Assembly (NCBI GenBank): GCA_963810615.1
Contig: CAWEOA010000008.1
Coordinates: 124,001 to 188,000 of the forward strand
DNA length: 64,000 bases
Source of the DNA: JARRQJ01 sp963810615
GTDB lineage: Bacteria > Pseudomonadota > Gammaproteobacteria > DRLM01
Direction of reading: 5' to 3'
Shown here: positions 36,711 to 45,443 of the stretch, one piece after another
Numbering within the stretch: position 1 is the stretch's first letter
How the letters are laid out: each line of letters begins with the position of its first letter
The notes under the pieces: model-generated
Seen by the model: only the letters and a program-made list of their open reading frames with translations
Database searches by the model: none
What the model was told of the DNA's origin: nothing
Translations under genes and position numbers: made by a program

Positions 36711-38810
36711 TTAGAAATCGGCGCGATAACCGGCGCTGATGTAGTAACCCGTGGTCTTGCTCGTGGCGCCGGGCGCATCGCGGCTGGTCCAGTCACCACC
36801 CGCTTCAAACTCCAGATTGAAATACCTGCGCAGCCTATAGTTGACGCGCACCGAGGGTGCGGTTGTCCATTGCGTGCTGTTGTCGGTGGTGAAGTGACGA
36901 TGGTCGATCCGCAAGCGGGGATTGATGCGTAATGCCTGGGTGACGGGGTAACGAGTATTGAGGTTCAATGAGATGGTGTCGGAAGTGCTGTTGTTATCCA
37001 TGCGCAGGCCTATTATGGCGATATCGCCGCCTTTAATCAGATCAGTGCCCATGAGCTGAACGGAGTAATTCCAATCCTCGCCACTCGCAGGTATGGCATC
37101 AATACCGCCGGACGCAGGGGTGCTCGACAAAGTGGACAGCGTCAAGTCGCCGCTAATCTGTAGCTTGTCGTTGAGAGGATGGGCGAGACTTATAGTGTAA
37201 TTATGGCTGTCGGCGCTGCGATCGAGTGCCAGTTGCCGAATCTGATCCTCAGTAAAGCGCTGATTAAGTGCCGAGAGTGAACCGTCAAGTTGACCGATAA
37301 GTGCGTTGCGCGTCGTCAGGATCGGACTCTTGCGCTGGTCGATGACCACGTTCAGGGATGAGTTGTCTGGAAACAGCCAATTCCCCAATAACAGTATCAT
37401 GTTCAATGTCTGATAAGAGACATCGTAATCCGCCAGGCCCAGTGCGGAATGATTGGGCTTGAAATAGCGGACTTCGCCGCCGACGGCGCGGCGATCCAGC
37501 AGACCTTCCGAGGTCTGCTGCACGGCGAAGGTGTTAAAATCCCAGGTGTTGGCATAGGTGCCGAAGTCGGCGTTAATGCCGTAGAACAGGGTTTGGGTCG
37601 AGATCCTATCGACGGTGCTGTAATCCACCGGATAACCGCTGACCAGATTGACCTTGACGAAGGGTGTGAGCTGATGGCTCAGCAGCATGCCGTCAAAACG
37701 GCCCAGCACCCCGCCGCGATTTTGTGACTGGCGACCGATGCGGCCAAGGTTCTGATGGTGGCGGTCGGCGGCATCGACATATAACGAAGTAATACTCAAG
37801 GGGCTGGAGCTGCCAAATCCGTTGTTATTGCCGTCGAGAAAATCATTGCGGTAACCGCCGGTGAAGCGAGTGCGCATCTCATAGGTCGGTTGTGTGAGTT
37901 GTGCTATGACATCCAGGTTGGAGTCCAGTGCGGATTGATTGACCGTTGTTCCGAATCCGTCAATAGTGCTGACGTCGCGGCGATAGTATTGCGAAAATCC
38001 GCCACGCACATTCCACAGCGGGACATCTTTGCGGCGTGCCTGTTTGGGGAGTTTGTCCCTGGCCGGCGCCTGGGCGGTGAGCAGTCCCGTCAGTCGCTGA
38101 CGTACGCGATCGGCACCCTCGCCCTTGGGGTAGAGCTTCAGATAGGTCTCGTATTCCGCCTTGGCGTGGGCCAGCTGGCCATTACGCTCTCGGGCGAGCC
38201 CCAGGTACTCCTGGGCATCCTGCCGGTAGGCATGATCCGGGTATTCCAATATTTTTGTATACAGAGCGATCGCATGGTTGTAATCGGTCTTGGCCATAGC
38301 CTGGCGGGCCTCTTCCATCCAGGCCGCAAGGCTCTCAGCGGAGGGCATGGGGAGAGCAAGCGCGGCGCTAGCCGCAGCCGGAACCGGCGGGTTGGCAGCA
38401 ACCGCGCTTTGTTGCGGCGATACGCTGCCCGGTTGCTCCAGCTCGATAACCAGGCGATATCCCTGATTGCCTGAGGGCGGCATAATATAATTTTTCGCCG
38501 TCACCTCATCTTTTACCTCCAATACCACCCGCAGATCATGCCCATGACGAATGCCGCTGCGAACAGCCTGTACCGGATTAGCGTCGGATTTTATCTTGGG
38601 AAGAGCCGAGGTCAAGCGTGTGTCGTTGATATCAATAACCACTCGCGGTGGGTTGTTCAGTGTGAATACCTTATAGCTGGGTGACTTGGTAAGGTTAATT
38701 ATAAAACGGGTAGAGTGGGGGTCGGCAATAAATCGCGTCTTTTCCACCTTAACCTCAGCCATTACCTGAGACGAAATCAGCAACAATAATGGAGCCGCCA
38801 TGCGTTTCAT
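36711..38810 (-). CDS. AMIN-TPR-beta-barrel outer-membrane protein
   Basis: 699 residues. A signal peptide (about 1-18, ending VMA) precedes an AMIN domain (about 19-130: TRFIINLTKSPSYKVFTL, NPPRVVIDINDTRL), which in other proteins binds peptidoglycan or localises envelope factors. TPR-like helices follow at about 165-240 (DYNHAIALYTKILEYPDHAY). From about 270 to the end the sequence alternates polar and hydrophobic residues in many short strands and ends in Phe (YISAGYRADF), the hallmark of an outer-membrane barrel. Last gene of the multiheme cytochrome cluster, 154 bases after the small exported protein. It is a candidate pore or anchor for the cytochromes. Confidence 0.82.
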   Translation of the reverse strand: MKRMAAPLLLLISSQVMAEVKVEKTRFIADPHSTRFIINLTKSPSYKVFTLNNPPRVVIDINDTRLTSALPKIKSDANPVQAVRSGIRHGHDLRVVLEVKDEVTAKNYIMPPSGNQGYRLVIELEQPGSVSPQQSAVAANPPVPAAASAALALPMPSAESLAAWMEEARQAMAKTDYNHAIALYTKILEYPDHAYRQDAQEYLGLARERNGQLAHAKAEYETYLKLYPKGEGADRVRQRLTGLLTAQAPARDKLPKQARRKDVPLWNVRGGFSQYYRRDVSTIDGFGTTVNQSALDSNLDVIAQLTQPTYEMRTRFTGGYRNDFLDGNNNGFGSSSPLSITSLYVDAADRHHQNLGRIGRQSQNRGGVLGRFDGMLLSHQLTPFVKVNLVSGYPVDYSTVDRISTQTLFYGINADFGTYANTWDFNTFAVQQTSEGLLDRRAVGGEVRYFKPNHSALGLADYDVSYQTLNMILLLGNWLFPDNSSLNVVIDQRKSPILTTRNALIGQLDGSLSALNQRFTEDQIRQLALDRSADSHNYTISLAHPLNDKLQISGDLTLSTLSSTPASGGIDAIPASGEDWNYSVQLMGTDLIKGGDIAIIGLRMDNNSTSDTISLNLNTRYPVTQALRINPRLRIDHRHFTTDNSTQWTTAPSVRVNYRLRRYFNLEFEAGGDWTSRDAPGATSKTTGYYISAGYRADF

Positions 38811-38893
38811 CGTGACGTCCCCGTGCGTGGCGTGTCTAAACCAATGCGCGGACTCAGTGAAGCAACGCTGTTTGCCGCGATATGGGGGCGCTG

Positions 38894-38922
38894 ATTATAT
38901 GAAAATATAAAAAATATCATGA
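38894..38922 (-). promoter_or_regulatory. Possible internal promoter before the AMIN-barrel gene
   Basis: On the minus strand a perfect TATAAT (38899 to 38894) follows an AT-rich stretch containing TATTTTTTATATTTTCA as a 17-base spacer; the -35 element TCATGA is poor. It lies in the 154-base gap between the small exported protein gene and the AMIN-barrel gene, the only large gap inside the cytochrome cluster, and could give the barrel gene its own transcription. Confidence 0.35.
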
Positions 38923-38964
38923 CTCGTGCGTACGTAATGATAAAAGCATGCGAGGTGATTGCTG

Positions 38965-39453
38965 CTAGGATGAAGCCGAAGCGTCAGGGCAGACATCGCT
39001 GGGCACGTGAAAGGCTACGCGTATGCTGCGGAAATCCGTTCCTTGCTCGACTGTAAAGCGGGTGTTGGCACTAAATTGCAAGGTAAGGTACGGGCCACCG
39101 GTCATGTCGCCTTCATACGTCACACTGTTCAGCAGAGTGGCGTCATCAACGGGCGAAAACGCTTCGCGATCCGCCAGGTCTTGTGCATCCATGGGGCCGA
39201 AGGTTACCGGCTTGAGTTGGATGCGTACTTCCTCACCTTCATTTTGAGGAAAGTGGTTGATAAAGCGTATTGGAAAGCTAAAGCTGATTCGTGCAACTTT
39301 GCAGACGCCGCCGGTGACGGTGATGTCGGATAGTATTCTTCCCCCGGTCGGCTGGGCCTTCAGCGAGATCGCCAGTAATAGTGCCAGCATTCCCGCTGCA
39401 AATCCGGTCAAAATCACTTTATTTTCAGGAATCCACAACATAGTACTTTTCAT
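38965..39453 (-). CDS. Small exported protein of the multiheme cytochrome cluster
   Basis: 162 residues. A hydrophobic segment at about residues 13-32 (ILTGFAAGMLALLLAISL) acts as signal or anchor, followed by a beta-rich domain with two cysteines (Cys50 in TGGVCKVARI and Cys156 near the end) that could pair. The domain contains RFINHFPQNEGEEVRI and RFTVEQGTDFRSIRV, which recalls AMIN-like segments, but I cannot assign a family. The start lies two bases from the stop of the 42-heme cytochrome gene, so the two are cotranscribed and translationally coupled. It may help dock or fold the giant cytochrome; that is inference. Confidence 0.65.
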   Translation of the reverse strand: MKSTMLWIPENKVILTGFAAGMLALLLAISLKAQPTGGRILSDITVTGGVCKVARISFSFPIRFINHFPQNEGEEVRIQLKPVTFGPMDAQDLADREAFSPVDDATLLNSVTYEGDMTGGPYLTLQFSANTRFTVEQGTDFRSIRVAFHVPSDVCPDASASS

Positions 39454-39455
39454 AA

Positions 39456-42400
39456 TCAGTCCCCGAATCTTCTGGATGTTATCCGGTGGCAGCGGCTGCA
39501 GTCCTTGTTGGTGGCGACAGATCTCCCGCCATGATCGTTGGGGCGGTAGTCCCTCTCATGGCACGCGGCGCAATAGGGAACATACGCCGGGCTAGGCCAG
39601 GGGACTGTTTCGCTATTGGTGGTGTGGCATGAACTGCATGTCAACGACACGCCATGATTGCCAGGATAGTTGCTCGATGTATGCACGAAGGTAATGGTAG
39701 GCGTCCACGCCGTGGTGGTGTGACAGACATTACACTGTTGGGTAGTTATGAAGTGGCCGGCATTTTTGCCGGTGGCAGACGTGCCGTTGTGGCAAGTCGA
39801 ACATGACCCCGTCACTCCCGAGTGGTCGAAGCTTGCGGGTGTCCACGCCGTGGTGCTGTGGCAGCTGCCGCAGTCTGCCGTGGTGGCGATGTGAGTAGCC
39901 GTTTTGCCAGTAGCGCTGGTGCCGTTGTGGCAAGTCGAACACGAGCCGCTCACCGCGGAATGGTCGAAATTCGCCGGTGTCCAAGCGAGGGTGCTGTGGC
40001 AGGTGCCGCATTGCGCCGTGGTAATGATATGGGTGGCGTTCTTGCCGGTGGCGGTGGTGCCGTTATGGCAGCTGTTACAAGTTCCAATCACCGCCGTGTG
40101 GTCGACGACCGCGTTGGTCCAACTGGTCGTAGTGTGACAGGCATCGCAGCTGTTGCTGCTGCTGATGTGGATGGCATTCTTGCCGGTGGCGGTGGTGCCG
40201 TTGTGGCAGCTGCTGCAGGTCCCAATGACCGCCGTGTGATCGACGACCGCATTGGTCCAACTGGTCGTAGTATGGCAGGCGTCGCAACTGTTGGTGCTGC
40301 TGATATGGGTGGTGTTCTTGCCGGTGGCGGTGGTTCCATTGTGACAGCTGGAACAGGAACCGGTGACCGCCGAGTGATCGAAGCGCGCCGGTGTCCACGC
40401 AGTGGTGGTATGGCAGCTGTCGCACTGTGCGTTGGTAATGACATGAGTGGCGTTTTTGCCGGTGGCGGTGGTGCCGTTGTGACAGCTGCTGCAGGTCCCA
40501 ATGACCGCCGTGTGATCGACGACCGCATTGGTCCAACTAGTCGTAGTATGGCAGGCGTCGCAACTGTTGGTGCTGCTGATATGGGTGGCATTCTTGCCGG
40601 TGGCGGTGGTGCCGTTGTGACAGCTGGAACAGGAGCCGGTGACCGCCGAGTGATCGAAGCGCGCCGGCGTCCAGGCAGTGGTGGTATGGCAGCTGTCGCA
40701 CTGTGCGTTGGTAATGATATGGGTGGCATTTTTGCCGGTGGCAACACTGCCGTTGTGACAGCTGTTGCAGGTCCCAGATACCGCGGTGTGATCCACACGG
40801 CTGACCGGGTTCCAGGCGTTAGTGGTATGGCAGGCATCGCAACTGTTGGTGCTGCTGATATGGGTGGCGTTCTTGCCGGTGGCGGTGGTGCCATTGTGAC
40901 AGCTGGAACAGGAGCCGGTGACCGCCGAGTGATCGAAGCGCGCCGGCGTCCAGGCAGTGGTGGTATGGCAACTGTCGCACTGTGCGTTGGTAATGAGATG
41001 GCTGGCGTTCTTGCCGGTGGCGACGCTGCCGTTGTGACAGCTGTTGCAGGTCCCAGATACCGCGGTGTGATCCACACGGCTGACTGGATTCCAGGCGTTA
41101 GTGGTATGGCAGGCATCGCAACTGTTGGTGCTGCTGATATGGGTGGCATTCTTGCCGGTGGCGGTGGTGCCGTTGTGACAGCTGGAACAGGAGCCGGTGA
41201 CCGCCGAGTGATCGAAGCGCGCCGGCGTCCAGGCAGTGGTGGTATGGCAGCTGTCGCACTGTGCGTTGGTAATGAGATGGCTGGCGTTCTTGCCGGTGGC
41301 GACGCTGCCGTTGTGACAGCTGTTGCAGGTCCCAGATACCGCGGTGTGATCCACACGGCTGACCGGGTTCCAGGCGTTAGTGGTATGGCAGGCATCGCAA
41401 CTGTTGGTGCTGCTGATATGGGTGGCGTTTTTGCCGGTGGCGGTGGTGCCATTGTGACAGCTGGAACAGGAGCCGGTGACCGCCGAGTGATCGAAGCGCG
41501 CCGGCGTCCAGGCAGTGGTGGTATGGCAGCTGTCGCACTGTGCGTTGGTAATGAGATGGCTGGCGTTCTTGCCGGTGGCGACGCTGCCGTTGTGACAGCT
41601 GTTGCAGGTCCCAGATACCGCGGTGTGATCCACACGGCTGACCGGGTTCCAGGCGTTAGTGGTATGGCAGGCATCGCAACTGTTGGTGCTGCTGATATGG
41701 GTGGCATTCTTGCCGGTGGCGGTGGTGCCATTGTGACAGCTGGAACAGGAGCCGGTGACCGCCGAGTGATCGAAGCGCGCCGGCGTCCAGGCAGTGGTGG
41801 TATGGCAGCTGTCGCACTGTGCGTTGGTAATGAGATGGCTGGCGTTCTTGCCGGTGGCGACGCTGCCGTTGTGACAGCTGTTGCAGGTCCCAGATACCGC
41901 GGTGTGATCCACACGGCTGACCGGGTTCCAGGCGTTAGTGGTATGGCAGGCATCGCAACTGTTGGTGCTGCTGATATGGGTGGCGTTTTTGCCGGTGGCG
42001 GTGGTGCCATTGTGACAGCTGGAACAGGAGCCGGTTACACGGCTATGATCGAAATGCGAATTCGACCAATTATTAGGAGTATGACAGGTATCGCAAGCGC
42101 TATTGGTGGCAATGTGTGTGGCAGGTTTGCCGGTAGCTATAACGCCGTTGTGGCAGCTCGCACAGCTGCCCCTTACCTCATTATGGTCAACGCTTGTTGT
42201 CGGAGACCAAGACTTGGTTGTATGACAGATTTCGCATGAATCGCTGCTGAGAATGTGATTATTGGGTTTGGCAGACGCTCCGACCAGTGTGCCGACTTTA
42301 TGACATCCGGCACATTGAGTGGGTGTTCCCTTAAAGACGCCGCGATTATGGCAGCTTTCGCAATCGATGCCCGTGTGGGCGCCGGTGAGGGGAAATCCGG

Positions 42401-42524
42401 TCGAGAAATGATCGAAGTTTGTATGCGTTGCGGCTCTCGCTGTGCCGCTTAAGGCGATAAAAATCAGGCAGACGATTCCCGCCAAAGCCGCCCAGGATCT
42501 TATGAAAGAAGTATTGAAGTTCAT
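39456..42524 (-). CDS. 42-heme c-type cytochrome with tandem repeats
   Basis: 1022 residues with a cleavable signal peptide (about 1-31, ending ARA). I count 42 CxxCH heme-binding motifs, about one every 23 residues, with no long heme-free domain. Each motif is accompanied by one further conserved His (FDH, ATH, VDH or ASH), enough for bis-His ligation of every heme. The N-terminal segment FDHFSTGFPLTGAHTGIDCE resembles repeats of the neighbouring 21-heme protein; the centre is a repeat array (separate entry) and the C-terminus has three variant motifs. The protein should be exported and act as a long electron wire in the periplasm or outside the cell. Confidence 0.93.
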   Translation of the reverse strand: MNFNTSFIRSWAALAGIVCLIFIALSGTARAATHTNFDHFSTGFPLTGAHTGIDCESCHNRGVFKGTPTQCAGCHKVGTLVGASAKPNNHILSSDSCEICHTTKSWSPTTSVDHNEVRGSCASCHNGVIATGKPATHIATNSACDTCHTPNNWSNSHFDHSRVTGSCSSCHNGTTATGKNATHISSTNSCDACHTTNAWNPVSRVDHTAVSGTCNSCHNGSVATGKNASHLITNAQCDSCHTTTAWTPARFDHSAVTGSCSSCHNGTTATGKNATHISSTNSCDACHTTNAWNPVSRVDHTAVSGTCNSCHNGSVATGKNASHLITNAQCDSCHTTTAWTPARFDHSAVTGSCSSCHNGTTATGKNATHISSTNSCDACHTTNAWNPVSRVDHTAVSGTCNSCHNGSVATGKNASHLITNAQCDSCHTTTAWTPARFDHSAVTGSCSSCHNGTTATGKNATHISSTNSCDACHTTNAWNPVSRVDHTAVSGTCNSCHNGSVATGKNASHLITNAQCDSCHTTTAWTPARFDHSAVTGSCSSCHNGTTATGKNATHISSTNSCDACHTTNAWNPVSRVDHTAVSGTCNSCHNGSVATGKNATHIITNAQCDSCHTTTAWTPARFDHSAVTGSCSSCHNGTTATGKNATHISSTNSCDACHTTTSWTNAVVDHTAVIGTCSSCHNGTTATGKNATHVITNAQCDSCHTTTAWTPARFDHSAVTGSCSSCHNGTTATGKNTTHISSTNSCDACHTTTSWTNAVVDHTAVIGTCSSCHNGTTATGKNAIHISSSNSCDACHTTTSWTNAVVDHTAVIGTCNSCHNGTTATGKNATHIITTAQCGTCHSTLAWTPANFDHSAVSGSCSTCHNGTSATGKTATHIATTADCGSCHSTTAWTPASFDHSGVTGSCSTCHNGTSATGKNAGHFITTQQCNVCHTTTAWTPTITFVHTSSNYPGNHGVSLTCSSCHTTNSETVPWPSPAYVPYCAACHERDYRPNDHGGRSVATNKDCSRCHRITSRRFGD
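40383..42053 (-). repeat. Tandem array of 279-bp coding repeats (four hemes each)
   Basis: Five units of exactly 279 bp (93 codons; starts on the minus strand at 42053, 41774, 41495, 41216, 40937) are followed by a 276-bp variant unit starting at 40658. Each encodes CSSCH, CDACH, CNSCH or CSSCH, and CDSCH plus four spacer histidines. Units two to five differ by only a few, mostly silent, bases (for instance GGCGTT versus GGCATT). A seventh diverged unit starts at 40382. The near identity indicates recent expansion by recombination or strong homogenisation. Confidence 0.93.
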
Positions 42525-42585
42525 AAATCATTATTCCGGTATGAATGGTGTGTCCGTTTCGATGAACTTAACGCCTTAAGTCTTT

Positions 42586-44178
42586 TTAAGTTTGCGGTTT
42601 TCGTCGCCCGATTAATCGTATGTCTTTGAATGAATCCGTGGTGTGGCAACGTTCACATTGCGGACCAAAACCGCCGTTGTGCACATCGTCACTCTTGTGA
42701 CAGGAGCCGCAAGCCTTAGATAAACGGATCTTGTCTTTCACGGCTTCGTGGTGGCAGGTCCTGCAATTGAGTTTCACGTGCGCACCATCGAGCTTGTAAT
42801 CGGTTTGGGTATTGTGGTCGAACTTCCAGACGCGCCAGCCATTGGGGTTGTGGCAGGTGGCACAGTGGGTACCGAGAGTAAGCTTGTGAACATCATCCTT
42901 CTTGTGGCAAGAATCACAATTCAACGAATCTACCTTGTAGCTGGTGTTTAAATGGCATTCCTCGCACGGCACGGCGGCATGCAGGCCGATAAGCGGGAAG
43001 CGGGTCATGTCATGATCAAAGACTACGCGTTTGTCCCATGTCTGCTCGTTGTGACAACGAGAGCATTGCTTACCTTCCTTGCCTTTATGAACGTCGTCGT
43101 TCTCGTGGCAGGCAAAACAGGTATTACGCCCTTTTTCCTGATCCAGATTGCCACGATGGCAGTCTTGGCAGGCCACGTCTTTATGGGCGCCCTTTAGGGG
43201 GAACTTGGTGTTCTTGTCATGGGAAAAGACGGTATGTTCCCATTCGCGGGTACCGTGACAGCGGTCGCATTTGCGACCGTAGCGACCTGCATGTTTGTCG
43301 TCATGCTGGTGACAGTTGTAACAGCCGGTGCCTAACTTGACGCCGTAAATTTTTCCGGTGTGGCAGGTATCGCAGCGTATGGTGGCGTGGGCGCCGGCCA
43401 GCTTGTATTTTGTATCCCTGTCATGATTGAAGATGAGTTTTTTCCATTTTTGTTCGTTATGGCACTTTTCGCATTTTTCGCCATAACGACCCGCATGAAC
43501 GTCATTAATGCGGTGGCAGGCCACGCATTCCATCGCCAGATTTTTGTAGCGTTCATTGGGATGACAGCTGTTGCAAGTGGCCTCTTTGTGCTTGCCGTGC
43601 AAAGGAAATTTTGTCTTGTCATGGTCGAAACGGCTGGTCTTCCAGGCCTTGACGCTATGGCACTTGTCGCAGGCCTTGCCCAAGCGCCCCTTGTGCGGGT
43701 CATCCTTGTGATGGCAGTCATTGCATGCCGAGGGGGCGTCGCGGTGTTTGGCGTCTTTCTTATGGCAGCTGGCGCAGACCAGTCCCAGATGTGCGCCTTC
43801 CAACGGAAAATCGGTTTGATGATGATCAAAGGTATCCGTGTCGAGGTGCACGATGTCGGCATCGCGTCCAATATGCTCGGTATGGCAGGTCTTGCACGCC
43901 AACTTGTTGATGTTCTTTATGCGGCCGTGAAATCCCTTATGGTTTTTTATGTCCGCTGCTACTTTCTTATGGCAGTCGAAACATAGATGCTTCTGCGTGG
44001 TTTTTTTGAAAGGTTCGTGGCACTTCTCGCACTGGGTTTCATATTTGGCGTGCGCACTTACCACCTTGCCCGGCATGATAAGGGTTTCCAGGCTGGAAGC
44101 AGTCGCTGTTAGTGAAAATGCCGACATCGCGAGAGTCATCAAGGCCGCCGCAAGGTGTCCCTTAAGTAAGGTGCGCAT
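42586..44178 (-). CDS. 21-heme c-type cytochrome
   Basis: 530 residues with a signal peptide (about 1-28, TATASS). I count 21 CxxCH motifs. The basic repeat is FDHDKTKFPLHGKHKEATCN followed by SCH, then a CxxCHxxDDVHKGR-type turn; spacer His residues (FDHD, GxH, DVHxG) can supply second axial ligands. It is much richer in Lys and Asp than the 42-heme protein. It starts 9 bases after the predicted b-type cytochrome and 61 bases before the 42-heme gene. By position it would pass electrons between the inner-membrane b-type protein and the outer cytochrome. Confidence 0.93.
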   Translation of the reverse strand: MRTLLKGHLAAALMTLAMSAFSLTATASSLETLIMPGKVVSAHAKYETQCEKCHEPFKKTTQKHLCFDCHKKVAADIKNHKGFHGRIKNINKLACKTCHTEHIGRDADIVHLDTDTFDHHQTDFPLEGAHLGLVCASCHKKDAKHRDAPSACNDCHHKDDPHKGRLGKACDKCHSVKAWKTSRFDHDKTKFPLHGKHKEATCNSCHPNERYKNLAMECVACHRINDVHAGRYGEKCEKCHNEQKWKKLIFNHDRDTKYKLAGAHATIRCDTCHTGKIYGVKLGTGCYNCHQHDDKHAGRYGRKCDRCHGTREWEHTVFSHDKNTKFPLKGAHKDVACQDCHRGNLDQEKGRNTCFACHENDDVHKGKEGKQCSRCHNEQTWDKRVVFDHDMTRFPLIGLHAAVPCEECHLNTSYKVDSLNCDSCHKKDDVHKLTLGTHCATCHNPNGWRVWKFDHNTQTDYKLDGAHVKLNCRTCHHEAVKDKIRLSKACGSCHKSDDVHNGGFGPQCERCHTTDSFKDIRLIGRRKPQT

Positions 44179-44187
44179 TTGGCAGGA

Positions 44188-45117
44188 TCAATACAGATGT
44201 ACGGCAATTACGTGCACTATTCCGGATATCACCAGCATCAGGAACAGCGGAAAATGCAATACATGCCACAAAGAAAATAGCCGATCGTAAAATGCCAACT
44301 GGTTTATCTTGCGCAAGGTGACCAGATATTCACCCAATTGTTGACGTTGTTCGCGCAGCATCCTATTTATCTCATGGCGGTTGCCGCCATGCTTTTGCAT
44401 TTCATTTAGCAGCGCCCGCTTCAAAAGACGTCTTAGAGAAAATCCTATCCAGTAGCTTTGGATGTTAAAGAGTGCGATATTCAGCACGCTGCTCAGCATG
44501 CCGCGTTGCATTGCAAGCGCGTCCTTTTCAACGGCTTGCAATCTATCCCGATGATGAGGGGCAAATGTTAAGGCGGTTACCAGCATCCCTTTGAAAAAAG
44601 AAGTATCTTGGAGTAATTCCTGTAATGTTGCCTTGCGGCCGTATAGGCCGTAGTGAATTTTGCTATACAGGTAGCGGCCGATGAGGCCGCTGCTGGCGAC
44701 TAGGGTCATGCACAGCAATGAGACATTGCTGTTCAGTGCGCCTAAATGGAAGCTGCAATGAAACAAGATGCACATGGGTCCGACGATGCCCATGATCATG
44801 TGGCTGCGAAACCACCACTTGACCGGTCCGAGACGCTGCATGAAGCGTGCGCGTTTGCGCAGCGGATAAAGCAACAGCAGCAGCATGAGTACGCCGCCGA
44901 TTATGCCCAGCGCGTAACCCACGCCGCTTTCGGCTGTGCGACTCAAATCGTTGCGATCTATCCAGCCTCGATATAGAGTTATCAAGATACCGCTGAAGAA
45001 CAATATCGCACCGAATTGTTCCAGGCGCGAACCGGCCGATACCTTGCGGCGACCGGGCGCAGCCTTTGATTGCAATGCGGATTTATCTTGTTCTAGAGTT
45101 AGCGTTGCATCATTCAT
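44188..45117 (-). CDS. Predicted bis-heme b-type membrane cytochrome
   Basis: 309 residues with membrane segments at about 33-52, 66-86, 104-125, 131-148 and 286-306. Histidines are placed as in bis-heme b-type proteins: His106 and His120 in one helix and His288 and His302 in another, each pair 14 residues apart, plus His124 and His307. A long cytoplasmic helical region lies between (about 165-275). I infer quinol or quinone exchange at the inner membrane. It is the first gene of the cytochrome operon and starts 326 bases from the divergent Fe-S/FAD oxidoreductase gene. Confidence 0.75.
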   Translation of the reverse strand: MNDATLTLEQDKSALQSKAAPGRRKVSAGSRLEQFGAILFFSGILITLYRGWIDRNDLSRTAESGVGYALGIIGGVLMLLLLLYPLRKRARFMQRLGPVKWWFRSHMIMGIVGPMCILFHCSFHLGALNSNVSLLCMTLVASSGLIGRYLYSKIHYGLYGRKATLQELLQDTSFFKGMLVTALTFAPHHRDRLQAVEKDALAMQRGMLSSVLNIALFNIQSYWIGFSLRRLLKRALLNEMQKHGGNRHEINRMLREQRQQLGEYLVTLRKINQLAFYDRLFSLWHVLHFPLFLMLVISGIVHVIAVHLY

Positions 45118-45443
45118 GGCGTAGCCGTTATACAGTCCATTTCTTAAACCTTGCTTAAAATCCGATGTTGATCATGTGCATCCAGGCATCAAACTATCGG
45201 ATCGGTGATTCGATGCCTTTAACAAAAACAGCGCCGTTTTTGCGATGACGTCGCCAAAGTGCATAAATGATTTTCCGAGTATTTCACTAAAGGGCAATCT
45301 GTAGCCTTTCAACGACCAAAGTGTCGCTTGGCGACGACATCTGATGTTTCCTCGTTATCCGGCGCTATAATGTCGTAACATTTTTTTCGCGGTCGTGATG
45401 TATTTCGCATATATGCCGCGATGACAGGTATTACTTTATAGCC
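45118..45443. promoter_or_regulatory. Divergent control region of the cytochrome cluster
   Basis: 326 non-coding bases between the minus-strand cytochrome operon and the plus-strand oxidoreductase gene. On the plus strand a perfect TATAAT at 45366-45371 lies 73 bases before the oxidoreductase start; its -35 region (around 45343, GATGTT) is poor, suggesting an activator. On the minus strand TGTATAACG just before the b-type gene may be its -10. TGTCG and CGACA arms (about 45321-45338) form a small palindrome. A tight FNR-type box was not found. Confidence 0.4.

Noticed and set aside
40088..42010. A 640-codon minus-strand frame rich in Pro, Ala and Thr
   Set aside because: It is an out-of-frame reading of the same tandem repeats and has no start signal or family resemblance.
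40383..42053. A regular repeat array that might be taken for CRISPR
   Set aside because: Units are 279 bp, contiguous, without spacers, and fully coding for heme motifs; there are no cas genes.
39822..42239. An 805-codon open frame on the plus strand, rich in Gly, Ala and Val
   Set aside because: It is the antisense shadow of the 42-heme gene; its regularity comes from the 279-bp repeats, and the heme-motif frame on the minus strand is clearly the real one.
45170..45200. TTGAT and ATCAA near each other, suggestive of an FNR/ANR box before the cytochrome operon
   Set aside because: The spacing between the halves is far larger than the four bases needed, so it is not a valid site.
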